From the NCBI GenBank assembly GCA_011032825.1, contig JAADJZ010000019.1, positions 620,001 to 684,000 of the forward strand: DNA of 64,000 bases, written 5' to 3'. The notes under the pieces were generated by a model. It saw nothing but the letters and a program-made list of their open reading frames with translations. It was not told the origin of the DNA and ran no database searches. This DNA is from Massariosphaeria phaeospora (taxonomy: Eukaryota; Ascomycota; Dothideomycetes; Pleosporales). Made by a program: the position numbers and the translations under genes. Position 1 is the first letter of the stretch. Every line of letters begins with the position of its first letter. This document shows positions 1 to 10,171 of the stretch, one piece after another.

Positions 1-1092
1 GAGTAGGATGTTCGCGGATGACGTCTCTGGTAGGAAGAAGAAGAGCGAGAGGAACACGGGGCCGTTCATCCAAAGCATCTCCCACATGCTCCAGCGCCAG
101 TTCTTGGCCTGCACGCTGAAGCCGGAGATAATCGGCCCGAGAGCCGGGCCGCATGTAGCCGCGAATGCCCACAAAGACAAAACATATGGCAGTTTAATAA
201 GGCTGTACATGTCCTGTAGGGTGGCGCCGCCAGTTGCGAGACACGGGCTGCCGAAAAAGCCCTGTAGGAAGCGTAGCGCGATGAGGCCGGAGAAATTGTC
301 GACGAGCGCCGTGGGGATGGTTAGGACCACGAAGATGGCGTACGAGATCATGTACGGCGGGTTGCGGCCGATGATAGGGATCTCGCTGAGCGGCGAGAAG
401 AGCAATGGACCAATGCCGTAGGCGAGCACATACATCGACAGGCCCATTGACGCGGCGCCGATTTCCACGCCGAAGCGCTCCATAACGCCCTGAGTACTCG
501 GCGCATAAATTGCGGACCCCATGTACACGGCCATGGTGTACATTAGGATCTGCGCAAGCACCACAGCCTTCTTGCCGAAGCTCCAGTTCTGCGGGTTCTC
601 GACGTCGTCGGTCGTGTACCAGTCAACGAGGATGGTGCCATCGTGCAGTCGCTCCGGCTCGATGGGCCGCGACGGCCCCTTCTCGATTGACGCGAGCGAG
701 AACTGCTCTTCGAGATCGGCGCGCGAGACGGACTGCGAGAGGGCGGTGCGCGTGCCGAGGCGCGAGAGCTGGGTGCGCGTGGTGTGGGAACTGCGGACGG
801 TGTGGGCGGTGCGCGCTGTGGGGATCTTCTCGAGGTCGGTGTCTTCTCCGTTGCTTGATGCGGTCTCTAGAACTGTTTCGAGGTCTGGGAGGACGAATTC
901 TTCGACTGGGGGGCCTTCGGGCTCGGGCTCGGCGAGGCCTTCGTCGATGGGGAGTTTGTCTTTTAGGTCGGGGTGGGAGTATGTTGCTGGGAGCTGGAAG
1001 TCGGGTCGCTCTTCCGGGTATTGCAGAACACGGTTGTTGGTGACATATCTGATGATCTGCCCAATGGGGGCGTCCCTGATCAGGGCTGACAT
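1..1092 (-). CDS. MFS multidrug transporter, FLR1/MDR1-like (partial, C-terminus off window)
   Basis: Likely a plasma-membrane drug:proton antiporter of the 12-TM DHA1 class (yeast Flr1, Candida Mdr1). The start ATG is at 1092-1090 and 364 codons are open to the window edge. The first 160 or so residues are hydrophilic and cytosolic. They end in an ENPQNWS motif, which precedes TM1 in this class. TM1 to TM5 follow, with the loop PLSEIPIIGRNPPY (motif A position) and GSPCLATGGATLQDMY, typical of Flr1/Mdr1 relatives. No intron is seen in the visible part. The 1 kb upstream holds two TTAGTAA boxes (Yap1-type), which suits an FLR1 relative. The substrate cannot be told from sequence. Confidence 0.88.
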   Translation of the reverse strand, partial: MSALIRDAPIGQIIRYVTNNRVLQYPEERPDFQLPATYSHPDLKDKLPIDEGLAEPEPEGPPVEEFVLPDLETVLETASSNGEDTDLEKIPTARTAHTVRSSHTTRTQLSRLGTRTALSQSVSRADLEEQFSLASIEKGPSRPIEPERLHDGTILVDWYTTDDVENPQNWSFGKKAVVLAQILMYTMAVYMGSAIYAPSTQGVMERFGVEIGAASMGLSMYVLAYGIGPLLFSPLSEIPIIGRNPPYMISYAIFVVLTIPTALVDNFSGLIALRFLQGFFGSPCLATGGATLQDMYSLIKLPYVLSLWAFAATCGPALGPIISGFSVQAKNWRWSMWEMLWMNGPVFLSLFFFLPETSSANILL

Positions 1093-1346
1093 GGTATTAG
1101 AGATCAAGGGTCCGATAATAGTAGGGAGAATAATGGCTAATGGATAGAAGCTGTGGGCTTGGGAGGGAAGATGAGATGCTGGAGCTGATGATTGGAAAAG
1201 TAACATCGAGGAAACGATCCATACTTATCCTCAACCACTACTAGACAAACTCGGATATCAAATCCAAACTCCAGAAATGCCCTATGCACCTAGCAGCCAA
1301 GCCCACAAAAGTCAGCATCGCTCACAAAGCAGCTCCGCCAGCGCAG

Positions 1347-1353
1347 TTAGTAA
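1347..1353. promoter_or_regulatory. Yap1-type response element TTAGTAA
   Basis: TTAGTAA matches the TTA(C/G)TAA consensus of Yap1/Pap1 bZIP factors. It lies about 255 bp upstream of the MFS start codon. Yeast FLR1 is an established Yap1 target. The site's use here is inference. Confidence 0.4.
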
Positions 1354-1788
1354 TGACACCCGCTATCCTTGGCGGATCTCGCGGATTCGCCATATCAATT
1401 CAGCCGTTTCGGCCCATAGCCAAGACTACTTAGTAGCATGAAACGACACAGAGTGCGCTGTTGCGCCATGGTTATTGGAAGGAGTTTGAAGAGAAGAAAG
1501 CACTGTCGTGATGTCTAAGCTGATGGTGAGTAATCTCACCCGCCAAGCGAGCCAATTACACCCCGGCCAGTTAACCTCCGCTAACTCCATGTGCTCCTTC
1601 CTCCTTACAAGCCCGGCTTAGCGCCGAATCTGATTAATCACGTCCCGTCTCTGACGTCATTCTGCGAGCTTGTTGGGCGCTTGGGCCATGGTGTTGAATG
1701 GAGTTCCGCATCACCTCCACCTCCCTGGCAAAATTTATTGCTAATATATAGAAGACTCTAGGCGATCCTCTTGACAGCCTAGGAGTTT

Positions 1789-1795
1789 TTAGTAA
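1789..1795. promoter_or_regulatory. Second TTAGTAA box
   Basis: This is a second copy of the heptamer, about 700 bp upstream of the MFS start. Two copies in 1 kb are more than expected by chance, but the region is AT-rich here, so support is weak. Confidence 0.3.
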
Positions 1796-2109
1796 TAAGT
1801 AAGTTGTCTACTTCTGTCTTTACAAAACCCTACTGTATCTAGCATACTAGGTATTGTTGTGTACGGCTTGTAGAGGAGCTACTCCATCAAGAATATGCAT
1901 TGATCAAGAGAAATTCCCCATGTCTGGACGCCTCATCCTGAGGTTTTGGGTCTATTGGGGTTCTTACGTGGCTGGGATTATCAACGCAGATAACAGTTTG
2001 TCAACCACACTCATTCGTCCTCGTTATCTGATTACTGAGCCTTATCCAGGTTGATTGACCGAATACGTAGTTTGGAGATCCAAAGTAGTGGACACGTTCG
2101 CGGACGACT

Positions 2110-3237
2110 CTATTGCCCATCTCTACAGTATTTCGGTAAATCCGGGAATTCGTGATAAGCTGACGCTAGGGCAAGGCCATAGGCATCCAAGGCCACACGA
2201 TACTGTTTGACTGAGTATACTGTTGCAAGAATTCCAAACAGAATCGTCAAACCGAAAACACCAAATATGGCTATCCAGAGAGTCGCGAACTGGGAGATAT
2301 TTCGAGTGTCAAATAAAGTCTGGGACGCGCTTTCTGGAGGACCATTCAGGAGCCTCAGCAGTTGTACCAAGTTATCTCGCCAATGTGTGAACTCGCCGAG
2401 GTCGAACGGTTGAGGGTTCACTGGAGCTACACTGTAAAAATGTACTCCTTCGGATTGCAGAAAATCAGCCGTCTTGGAGTCGCCGAATGGGAAGAGAAGG
2501 TCGAGTGTGCGGATGGCTTCCTGGAGTACACTCGCCTCAATCGCAACTGCCTTTGGATCTTTGGAGTGGTTCACGAGACATATTTTGTGCCGATACACGG
2601 ACAGGTTCCTCTGCCCGCGTGAACCTCTGAGTCTGAGGTGATCGACTAGGTTATCGGTCCACCAAATGTGTAACCGACATGTGTTCTTCAGGCTCACAGC
2701 CGTAAAGGACTCGTCCAGCGAGAATTCGTTGAAGGGGATCCAGGACTTTTTCTGCGAAAACAAGGCCGTGCCAAGCTGTTCGAGTGATTGTGTGTGTTGC
2801 CACTCAATACGGCTATGCCGAGGATAATTTGGCCCGACAGACAAGGCTCTCGAACAGATATTGATTCCAAGCCAAAAGCGAGCTGCAAGTTCCACAGAAC
2901 GAACAACATCATCGCCATTTACGTTCAGATGGTCTTTCTTGATCTCGTCTACAAGCTTATCTTTCGTCAAAGCTTGGTGTGTCCTTATCTTTCTGACTGT
3001 CTCGAGCAGACTCTCCAGCTCCTGGATCGCGAAGTCTGTTCGAAACTGATACAGACTCTCCAGCGTTTTCCCAATAGAATTGAACAAATCCGCGTAATAA
3101 TGTTCAATGTAATCGGATACTTCCAGTTGGAAATGCGGCCAGAAAGCGTTGATCAGGCTGCATTTCCGTTCTGGTGGCAAGCTGGCCAGGTTTGCTACTG
3201 ACTCCTTGGAGAACAGCCTCTCATCTGTCGGTGGCAT
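2110..3237 (-). CDS. Unnamed fungal paralogue family protein with one C-terminal TM helix
   Basis: Intronless, 375 aa, ATG at 3237-3235. Function is unknown. It resembles a large Pezizomycotina paralogue family whose members carry, late in the chain, a WTD.L.DHL block, an RTLDLLFP block and a WRD.L block before one hydrophobic helix. All are visible here: WWTDNLVDHLRL, IRTLDLLFPFGD, THWRDNLVQLL, then a helix at about residues 317-343 and a 32-residue tail. There is no signal peptide, so tail anchoring or a single-pass topology is likely. The gene is read away from the protease-like/Nudix gene across 222 bp. The family link is from memory and the coding call itself is firm. Confidence 0.8.
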   Translation of the reverse strand: MPPTDERLFSKESVANLASLPPERKCSLINAFWPHFQLEVSDYIEHYYADLFNSIGKTLESLYQFRTDFAIQELESLLETVRKIRTHQALTKDKLVDEIKKDHLNVNGDDVVRSVELAARFWLGINICSRALSVGPNYPRHSRIEWQHTQSLEQLGTALFSQKKSWIPFNEFSLDESFTAVSLKNTCRLHIWWTDNLVDHLRLRGSRGQRNLSVYRHKICLVNHSKDPKAVAIEASVLQEAIRTLDLLFPFGDSKTADFLQSEGVHFYSVAPVNPQPFDLGEFTHWRDNLVQLLRLLNGPPESASQTLFDTRNISQFATLWIAIFGVFGLTILFGILATVYSVKQYRVALDAYGLALASAYHEFPDLPKYCRDGQ

Positions 3238-3459
3238 CGGTTCTGTAAGAAGGGTAAGAAACTATGGGAGATAGTCTCCTTCGCGAACTTCAACGCACTC
3301 GTGTTCTCTTATCTGTTGAAACAGGAGCGCGTGTTCAGCCTTGCTTTTGACGTCGCTGACTTACACTACCCTGCAGTTACGATAGGCACCCGCGAAGCCT
3401 TAAATTACTGGAGCTGAAACCCGCGACCATTCTCCTATGTTGCTGATCACAAAACCATA
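3238..3459. promoter_or_regulatory. Short bidirectional promoter of the TM-protein and protease-like/Nudix genes
   Basis: Only 222 bp separate the two divergent ATGs, so both genes must share promoter DNA. I see no recognised factor site in it. Confidence 0.5.
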
Positions 3460-5971
3460 ATGGAGAACATAGATGGCCATGGAGCTCAGAGTACGACTAG
3501 CGTCATGTGAGTTTTTCTAAGCCTTGAAACATGTGGACAGCGGCGCTAACATGCGGCGACGTAGAAACACTAAACTAGTACCTATATGCCCACCGGCGAG
3601 CTCCAGAGAGCACACAAAGGAGAGCGTGCGGCCTCAGCCTGACCCGGACTTTGTTCTACTGTTTCCCAGGAATAGTCCAAAGATCTAGTATGTAATGCCC
3701 GATTGAAACCCTGTAGAAGGAACAGCCCAGAAATACACCTCGAAACCAGGTCAGAGCCTGTAAACTGTACTGACTTTTATCGATACTCTTAGTAAAGTTG
3801 GCAAGCTCTACAAGGGACTCTTGGAAGAGGTAACGCCCCCTGACATCATTCGAGAAAAGTGGAAGCTACAGATCTCGGAAAGATTAGAACAGCATCTTCT
3901 ACAGACCACCCAGAGACTAGAGAACTTATCCCCAACGATACGGGCCGAGGATACCATAACAGAGGCAGAACTGTGCATGGCTGGAAAGAAACATTCCGCA
4001 GCTTCGAGGTTCTGGGATTCAAGTCAAGAAGATGTTATAGCCTTGAGGCCTACAGTTTGGATATCGTGCGGCAGTAAGAAGTGCAAGAAGAAAGTGCAAG
4101 AAGAAATCGGCCGTCTACCGTACTTGAAGCACTTCCTGACTACGTATGGAATGGATCCCCCTTATGTTTCACTAGGAGCGTCACGACCCTGCGCAGGAGG
4201 CAACTCAGCAGACCCACTTGGTCAAGGACAAATCGTTGAGCGGGTAACATTCGCTATCCAAGTTCCCCTTGCGGGCACAACGACAATCTGTGGTGCTGCC
4301 GCCAGGTTCCCTATTCATACCTCCAAAGGTGCAATTGAGCGCTACTCCACTGTCGGCGGCCTGGTCGATGTCAATGGTAAGTCATACGGCCTAACCACAG
4401 CACACGGTGTCGTAAGCGAGTGTGTCCACATCATTGCGAGCGAAAATTCAGCATCGCTGGACCAAGATCTATCCAGCTCCGACCCAGACACAGACACAGA
4501 TAGCGACGAAGACCTGCCACCTGGACGAAAAACGATAATCTTAGACATGCAAAAACAGGCTGCCTGGGTCGAGATACCGTTTCCGCAGATTCTTGCCTAT
4601 TTGCAATCGGGTACTACGAGCGGGGATTGGAGATTCTCGGAAAAAGCCCCCAAAACATCAGACTTCGTCCTATTCGATATAGAAAAGTTCACCAGTACGA
4701 CAAACGGTTATCGTGAAGAAACCTCAATACTGATGTCTATACGCGATCATCTTCCGCTGAAAGATCTCCCTGTGGGAGAGGTAAATATCGTGACGGGATG
4801 TGGAACCGTACCCTATAAGGGGACTTTGTTGGATGGAAACAATTCTGTGATCATAAAAGGGACAGCCATGCTAACCAAGAAAATCCGAATCGCGTTCGCC
4901 CCTTGTGAGTCTTCTTCTCTTCTCTTCTAGTCCGACCGACATGCGTGGAACAACAACTAATCAAAGCTGCAGATTTTGGTCTCTCGGGCTCCTGGGTTGT
5001 TTATCATGGCCAATTATGCGGCGTCGTCTATGCCGCATACAGCCAAGATCCATATCTCCATATGATTCCGGCTGAGACCGTCTTCCAGGACATAAAGGAC
5101 ATGCTGGCGACGTCTAGGGTTCGAGTAACATCTCGGGAAGAAACTCAGAACCAGCAATCACCTCGTTTTGACACTATGGTCGAGAGTCTGATTTCCACTA
5201 ATATGACGTCGACTTCTGGTGGGTCTACTAGCAATCTATTAACCCACGAGAATCCATTCCTTTATAATAACATCCCTAATCAAATGGAGGCGTCACATTA
5301 TGACTCTTTACAACCTTACCCCTTGGTCCCAGTACCAAAGGCCTGCCTACCCATGAACTTTGTTCCTCGAAGCCTACAAGCCGACACATCATACCTACCC
5401 GGGCCATTGGTGAAAACAAATCAACCAGCCCCAATGACATCCATATCCGAACTCACAGGCCGCGTCATCCAGCGTAAGTGCCCGCCCTGCCAGCGCGCGA
5501 CTCTCCCCCACTGACGCTCCCCGCAACTCAGGCTTCGGCACCCAAGGCGAACCCCTAGTCGCCGGCCTCATCCCACTCTCTCGCGACAAACACTCCGTGC
5601 TGCTCACGCAATCCCGCGAAGAAGGCTGGACGCTGCCCTACGGCGGCTGGCAGACAGACGAAGCGACCGCCCAAGACGCAGCCAAGCGCGTTGCCTGGGA
5701 AGAAGAGGGCGTCCGATGCTCCATCGAACGCGACCTTGGCTGGAGTCCGAAGAGACAAGGCTCAGGTAAGCTCCCTTCGCCAGCATTCAGGGCTTCGTAT
5801 TACTTTTTCGAAGGGGTCCTGGAGAAGCAGGAGGACCAGTGGCCTGGGCGGCAGCAGAGTCGCCAGTGGTTCACATACAGCCAGGCTAGAGAAGCTCTTG
5901 CGGACCAACCCGAAATGCTGGACGCACTCGACCAGTGTACTATTTTCCACGACACGTACATGGGAATATAG
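3460..5971 (+). CDS. Trypsin-like (degenerate) protease domain fused to a Nudix domain
   Basis: Five exons: 3460-3506, 3565-3687, 3793-4904, 4973-5473, 5532-5971. All junctions are GT..AG, phases agree, and the product is 740 aa. Residues 1-190 are a helical lead with a CGSKKCKKKVQEEI block. Residues 230-460 resemble a fungal chymotrypsin-fold family: GLTTAHG with His261, SDFVLFDIE as a possible Asp site, and GLSGSW with Ser432, where the usual GDSGS Asp is Leu. A low-complexity linker of about 110 residues follows. Residues 600-740 resemble diphosphoinositol-phosphate Nudix hydrolases, with GGWQTDE and a box at 633-655. Val648 stands where the catalytic RE glutamate is expected, while W-E-E-E-G-V is kept. 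An internal ATG at 5434 could start a stand-alone Nudix protein, and the last exon is visibly richer in GC. A single transcript is likely but unproven. Confidence 0.75.
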
Positions 5972-6723
5972 CTACGTTGGAAGGGAGTTTTCGCGCTCTT
6001 TAGATATTGTAAAACAGGTCTATTTATGTGTGTAATTTGTCTAATTAATTCTAAATATTCTCAACCCAATCCATACACCCACAGCAAAACACCCAACAAG
6101 ATAAACAACACCCATCTTCACCCCAAGGGACTTACATTCCCCTTACCCTTAAACAATTATAAAAGCAAACCTACAAATCTCTATTCTCACTCAAGGAACA
6201 CAAACAACCTCCCCACCCCCCAACAAACCCATCTCATCTCCCCCCAACCAAAACACACAAACCCAAAACAGCGGCATCAACCAATATCACAGCTCAGCTA
6301 CACGACACTCGTGTATACCCAACCAAATACACGCCTCTCAAACATCTGCTTTCAAGTTCCACCCCTGAATATCCCAACGCGACACACACACACACACAGC
6401 ACAGCAACTCAACATCTCAGCACCTTGCATGCGAACGAATCACATACACGCATAGCAGCTCCTCCGCATACTCGATAGTAGCAATAACTGTATTACTGGC
6501 TTACTTATTGCAGCAACAACGACACGCTCGCTCGCTCTATCTAGCAGCATAGGGTATAAAGCCATGACAACAAAAGAAGAAACCCGAACCAGCTCAGCTC
6601 AGCTCAGCTCGGCTCAGCTCAGCCAGGCCAATCGGCCACCCGAAAGCAACTCCCCTCCCCTCCCCTCCAACCCACGCTCTTTTCACATCCGTCATCATTC
6701 CCAACCACCGTCGAAGTGCCTTT
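5972..6723. repeat. Convergent 3' region with A/C-rich DNA and simple repeats
   Basis: No gene. The plus strand is strongly A/C-rich over about 6060-6480. It holds an (AC)n run at 6382-6398 and a (AGCTC)n tract at 6591-6623. The spacer lies between the ends of two convergent genes. Confidence 0.7.
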
Positions 6724-8170
6724 TCACCGAATCCTCATCGTCCGCAAAACCAAATTGATGAACTTCAGCACCACATTAACCACCAGCCCCAGCGCCGCGG
6801 CCGGAGCAAAAACTTGCAGAAACTCGAGCGGATGCGTAGGCCGGACTTCCGTTTCAATGTGGCCCGCGCCCTTGAGCGGCTTCGTGCCGTTGACGCTGGG
6901 CGAGGTGCCGTCGTCGGCGGGGAAGCGGCCGTTCTGGATAAAGTACTCGAGCAGGTCGTCTTTTTCGCGCCAGCGCGCGAGGAGCCAGTCGCCGAACTCG
7001 TGCGCGTCGCTCAGGGGGATGTCTTTTGTGGCGAAGCGGCGCCAGTGCATGTTCACGGACTTGGGAGGCCGGCCTTGGAAGTAGGAGGAGCGGAGCGTGA
7101 AGAGGTCCTGGCCGAATTGGCCGCGGCTGTGGATATGGATTGTGAGACGGGGTTTTGTCTTTTGTTGGGCAGGTGGGGTCTGGACTGGACTTGACTTACG
7201 GGACGCCTTCGTAGGCTACAGTGCAGTCGTACATGTATTCGGTGGTCGACTGCAACTCGGAGAGACAGAAGAGAAGGCCTGTACTCCGTGGTAAGAGGGC
7301 GTGGCGCATGTCCTCGATGCCGTTCTTGTCCGCCCACTTCTTGCTCGATTCCCGTCCGTTGGAGGAGAGGTTGGTGCCTTCGGGGAATATGAGCAACCAC
7401 ATGGGATCGAGCCCCTGGCTTCCCGACAGCGGACCATTGTGGCTTTGACTCAGTCTACGCAAGCGGTGTTGGAATCGTTCCTTGTCCTTGGACCATTTGC
7501 GGGAAAGGAAGATGAACCCATAGAACATCATGCCAGTGCCGAGTATCGGGATGTATCGTATCGACTCCTTGAGTATGATGTAGAGGTGCCCGTGCATTCG
7601 GGATGTGTATGCGATCCACCAGAGATATACCCAGTCCGTGTAGATCTAGCCCTTGTCAGTGTCACGCGATACGCGACCACATTGCCTAGCATCGACTCAC
7701 CTGGTGATTCGAGATCAACACCATGCGCTCGGGAAAGTCGCACTCCAGTCGGCCGTCCTCTGTCTTCCTGAACTGACCTCTCATGCTCGCGTCTCCACTG
7801 ATTCTCATCTTCACGGGCGCCCACCAGTAGGTCATGGTCGTGGATACGATGCCAAAGTGCTGCTTCGAAAGAGCCATCCAAGCGTAGAATAAGTCTTTGC
7901 TGTAGAAGTACAGAGGAGCCCCCATATACTGCGTTATGGCGATGCTGTGGGCTGGTATCAGTACCCTGAGCGCCCGAGTCTGTCAGAGACGTACGCTAAG
8001 ATGGAGCCGCTGAAGTACAGCCCGAACAGGAACATGCGCAGCGCCTGGTCCCATGTGCCATGCTTAATAGCGCCGCCAGGGTGTTGTTGCTCTGTGATCT
8101 TCTTGTCCGCCTGTTTCTGCTCTTGTACGGAAGCAGGCGGGTGCCGCCGTGTGAGACCGTCGGTGGCCAT
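6724..8170 (-). CDS. Lysophospholipid acyltransferase (AGPAT/LCLAT-like, Cst26 type)
   Basis: Membrane acyltransferase that moves an acyl chain from acyl-CoA to a lysophospholipid, probably in the ER. Four exons: 8170-7995, 7944-7701, 7645-7200, 7126-6724, giving 422 aa. Hydrophobic helices lie near residues 45-75. The HX4D catalytic motif is NHQIYTDW (His139, Asp144), split exactly by intron 2. FPEGT (227-231) is the acceptor-binding motif. A conserved tail FTLRSSYFQGRPPKSVNMHWRR is seen in shorter form across the family, and one TM helix lies near the C-terminus. The start ATG 8170-8168 precedes a short hydrophilic lead. The gene is divergent from the NAD kinase gene. Whether the substrate is lysophosphatidic acid, lysocardiolipin or lysophosphatidylinositol cannot be told. 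Confidence 0.9.
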
Positions 8171-8821
8171 GGTCGAAGGCTGCGGTGGGAAGGTAGGGGA
8201 CGAAGGACGTGTCCAGGCAGTGATAGCGCGGATGCAGCAGGTGGGCGCGTGCCTGCGGTCTCGGTAGAATAGGTGTTATGTGGCCAGGCGAGCACCCCGG
8301 ACTGGTGTAAATGGATGGATGCGGCTGTGGATGCCTATCCGCATGTGATAGCGGGAGAGGTAGTGCGGTCGTAGGAGGGCGGTTGGCGTCACGAATACCG
8401 TCGAGGCTGTGCCCATGTCTCCTAGCGCTTGAAAATGATCTGTGTGCTATGCTAGGCAGCCAGGCAAGAGCTGTCTTGTTGTTCCTTATACTGTCGCGCC
8501 GAACAGAAGGCAGCTGGAGACACGCGGCGGACTCTTGCCCGGACGGATGACGTGGGGGCGCGGGATTAGCCGAGCGAGGAAGCTTGGGCCAGCTGTTGCT
8601 ATTTTCAGTGAATAACCGTCTTTCTTCTCCCCGCACACCACCATGTTGAAGACACTGAGCAGCATAACCAAGCCATGCGTTATACTTCCTCGATGACCGC
8701 GACTAACCCGCCATGCTGATTGTCACATGGCTTCCCACCGACGCAGCACACCCCTCGCGAGCCGCACGCTAGACAGACGACGTCAAGATTTCCTTTTGAC
8801 GACTCCACCGCGTCCACCGCG
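8171..8821. promoter_or_regulatory. Bidirectional promoter region, acyltransferase / NAD kinase
   Basis: 651 bp between divergent start codons. Open frames here lack ATG starts or conserved motifs. No factor site stands out. Confidence 0.5.
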
Positions 8822-10171
8822 ATGAAGCTTGTACCCCACCGCGTACTCCCATGGCGGGGCCTCGTCCAACCACCATCTCGCGCCTTCTCCTCCACCACCA
8901 AACGCGCACTCATCAAGCCCATCTCCGAGCTGCCCGACCGCATAACACCGACGTACCAGCAGCGCCCTTCCAACACCCTGCTCGCCCTCGAATGGCCGTC
9001 CCCCCCGCGCAACATCCTCATCACGAAGAAGAAGCGCACCCCCGGCATAACCGCCTCGCTGGTCGAATACACAACGCATCTGGCCAGCACCTACCCCTCG
9101 ATCAACATCATCGTGGAGCCAGAGTCCGCCGCCGAAATCCACGAGCAGCTCGCCTTCCCCGTCTACACCTACTCAACACCCTCGCCAAACTCCGACCCGC
9201 CGCACCTTTCGGATAAAACCGACCTGGTCTGCACCCTCGGCGGCGATGGCACCATCCTCCGCGCAAGCAGCCTGTTCTCCCATGCAGCAACCGTGCCGCC
9301 CATTCTCAGCTTTGCCATGGGCACAATCGGCTTCTTAGGGGAGTGGAAGTTCCGCGAGTACAAGAAAGCGTTCCGGGAAGTCTACATGAGCGGCGCCAGC
9401 GATGCCTACGCCAAGCTCGAGTTTCCAGAATCGGAGCCCGATTCTGCACCCGCACCTCGCACATGTCCAGAAGATCCCCTGGACAAGCCCCTCTCGTACG
9501 CCGACATCCGCGGCAAAGCCATGGGCTCCACCCGCACCGCCCGCATCCTCCTGCGCAACCGCCTCCGCGTCGGCGTCTTCGGGCCCGACGGCCAGCGCCT
9601 CAACAGCGCCGCCTCCTCCGGCGACACGTACGCGCTCAACGAAGTGATCCTGCACCGCGGCTCGTCGCCGCACCTCAAGATCATCGACGTCTTCGTGGGC
9701 GGCCGCTTCCTGACCGAGGCCGTGGCCGATGGCATGATCATCTCGTCGCCCACGGGCTCGACGGCGTACTCGCTGTCCAGCGGCGGCTCCATCGTGCACC
9801 CGCTCGTGCCGTCGCTGTGCCTGACGCCCATCTGCCCGCGCTCGCTGTCGTTCCGCCCGCTGGTGCTGCCCGCCGAAACGCCCATCACGCTGCGCCTCGG
9901 CGACAAGAACCGCGGGCGCGACGTCGAGGTCTCGATTGACGGGAAGCGTATCTCCGAGGGCATTGGCGAGGGCATGGAGGTCCGCGTTGTGGGCGAGCAG
10001 GTCAGGAGCGCGGCGAAGGAGTGGTGTGGCGGCGTGCCGAGTATTGTGCGGGGCTTGTCTGGCACGGAGGCGGATGAGGAGGACCACTGGGTTGGCGGGC
10101 TGAATGCGTTGCTGAAGTTCAATTATCCGTTTGGGGACCAGGACGCGGAGGGTGGGCATCGGTGGGCGTGA
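8822..10171 (+). CDS. POS5: Mitochondrial NAD(H) kinase, Pos5-like
   Basis: Makes NADP(H) by phosphorylating NAD(H) with ATP. Intronless, 449 aa from the ATG at 8822. The frame is open further upstream but has no ATG there. The first 30 residues are basic, Ser-rich and nearly free of acidic residues (MKLVPHRVLPWRG.., then SRAFSSTTKR), a typical mitochondrial presequence, which favours Pos5 over the cytosolic Utr1 type. GGDGT (140-144) is the kinase signature. ALNEV and SSPTGSTAYSLSSGG are the NAD-binding and catalytic segments of the family. An acidic/Pro loop at about 200-225 looks lineage-specific. The C-terminus ends shortly after the NYPFGD segment. It is convergent with BRE1. Confidence 0.94.
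   Translation: MKLVPHRVLPWRGLVQPPSRAFSSTTKRALIKPISELPDRITPTYQQRPSNTLLALEWPSPPRNILITKKKRTPGITASLVEYTTHLASTYPSINIIVEPESAAEIHEQLAFPVYTYSTPSPNSDPPHLSDKTDLVCTLGGDGTILRASSLFSHAATVPPILSFAMGTIGFLGEWKFREYKKAFREVYMSGASDAYAKLEFPESEPDSAPAPRTCPEDPLDKPLSYADIRGKAMGSTRTARILLRNRLRVGVFGPDGQRLNSAASSGDTYALNEVILHRGSSPHLKIIDVFVGGRFLTEAVADGMIISSPTGSTAYSLSSGGSIVHPLVPSLCLTPICPRSLSFRPLVLPAETPITLRLGDKNRGRDVEVSIDGKRISEGIGEGMEVRVVGEQVRSAAKEWCGGVPSIVRGLSGTEADEEDHWVGGLNALLKFNYPFGDQDAEGGHRWA

Larger units (their letters stand above)
1093..2109. other. Intergenic: MFS upstream region and 3' side of the TM-protein gene
   Basis: No convincing coding sequence. It holds the two TTAGTAA boxes and a direct repeat of CGGAT (1373-1377 and 1382-1386) inside GGCG...CGCC. 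The stretch near 1735-1800 is AT-rich. A short ORF at 1854-2054 has no recognisable feature. Confidence 0.6.

Noticed and set aside
5766..5790. GTAAGC..CAG as a further intron in the Nudix exon
   Set aside because: Only 25 nt, with no branch site. The frame reads through with sensible Nudix-type sequence on both sides.
6026..6478. 150-codon Thr/His/Pro frame
   Set aside because: It follows the A/C-rich DNA of a 3' region and contains an (AC)n microsatellite. No protein-like pattern.
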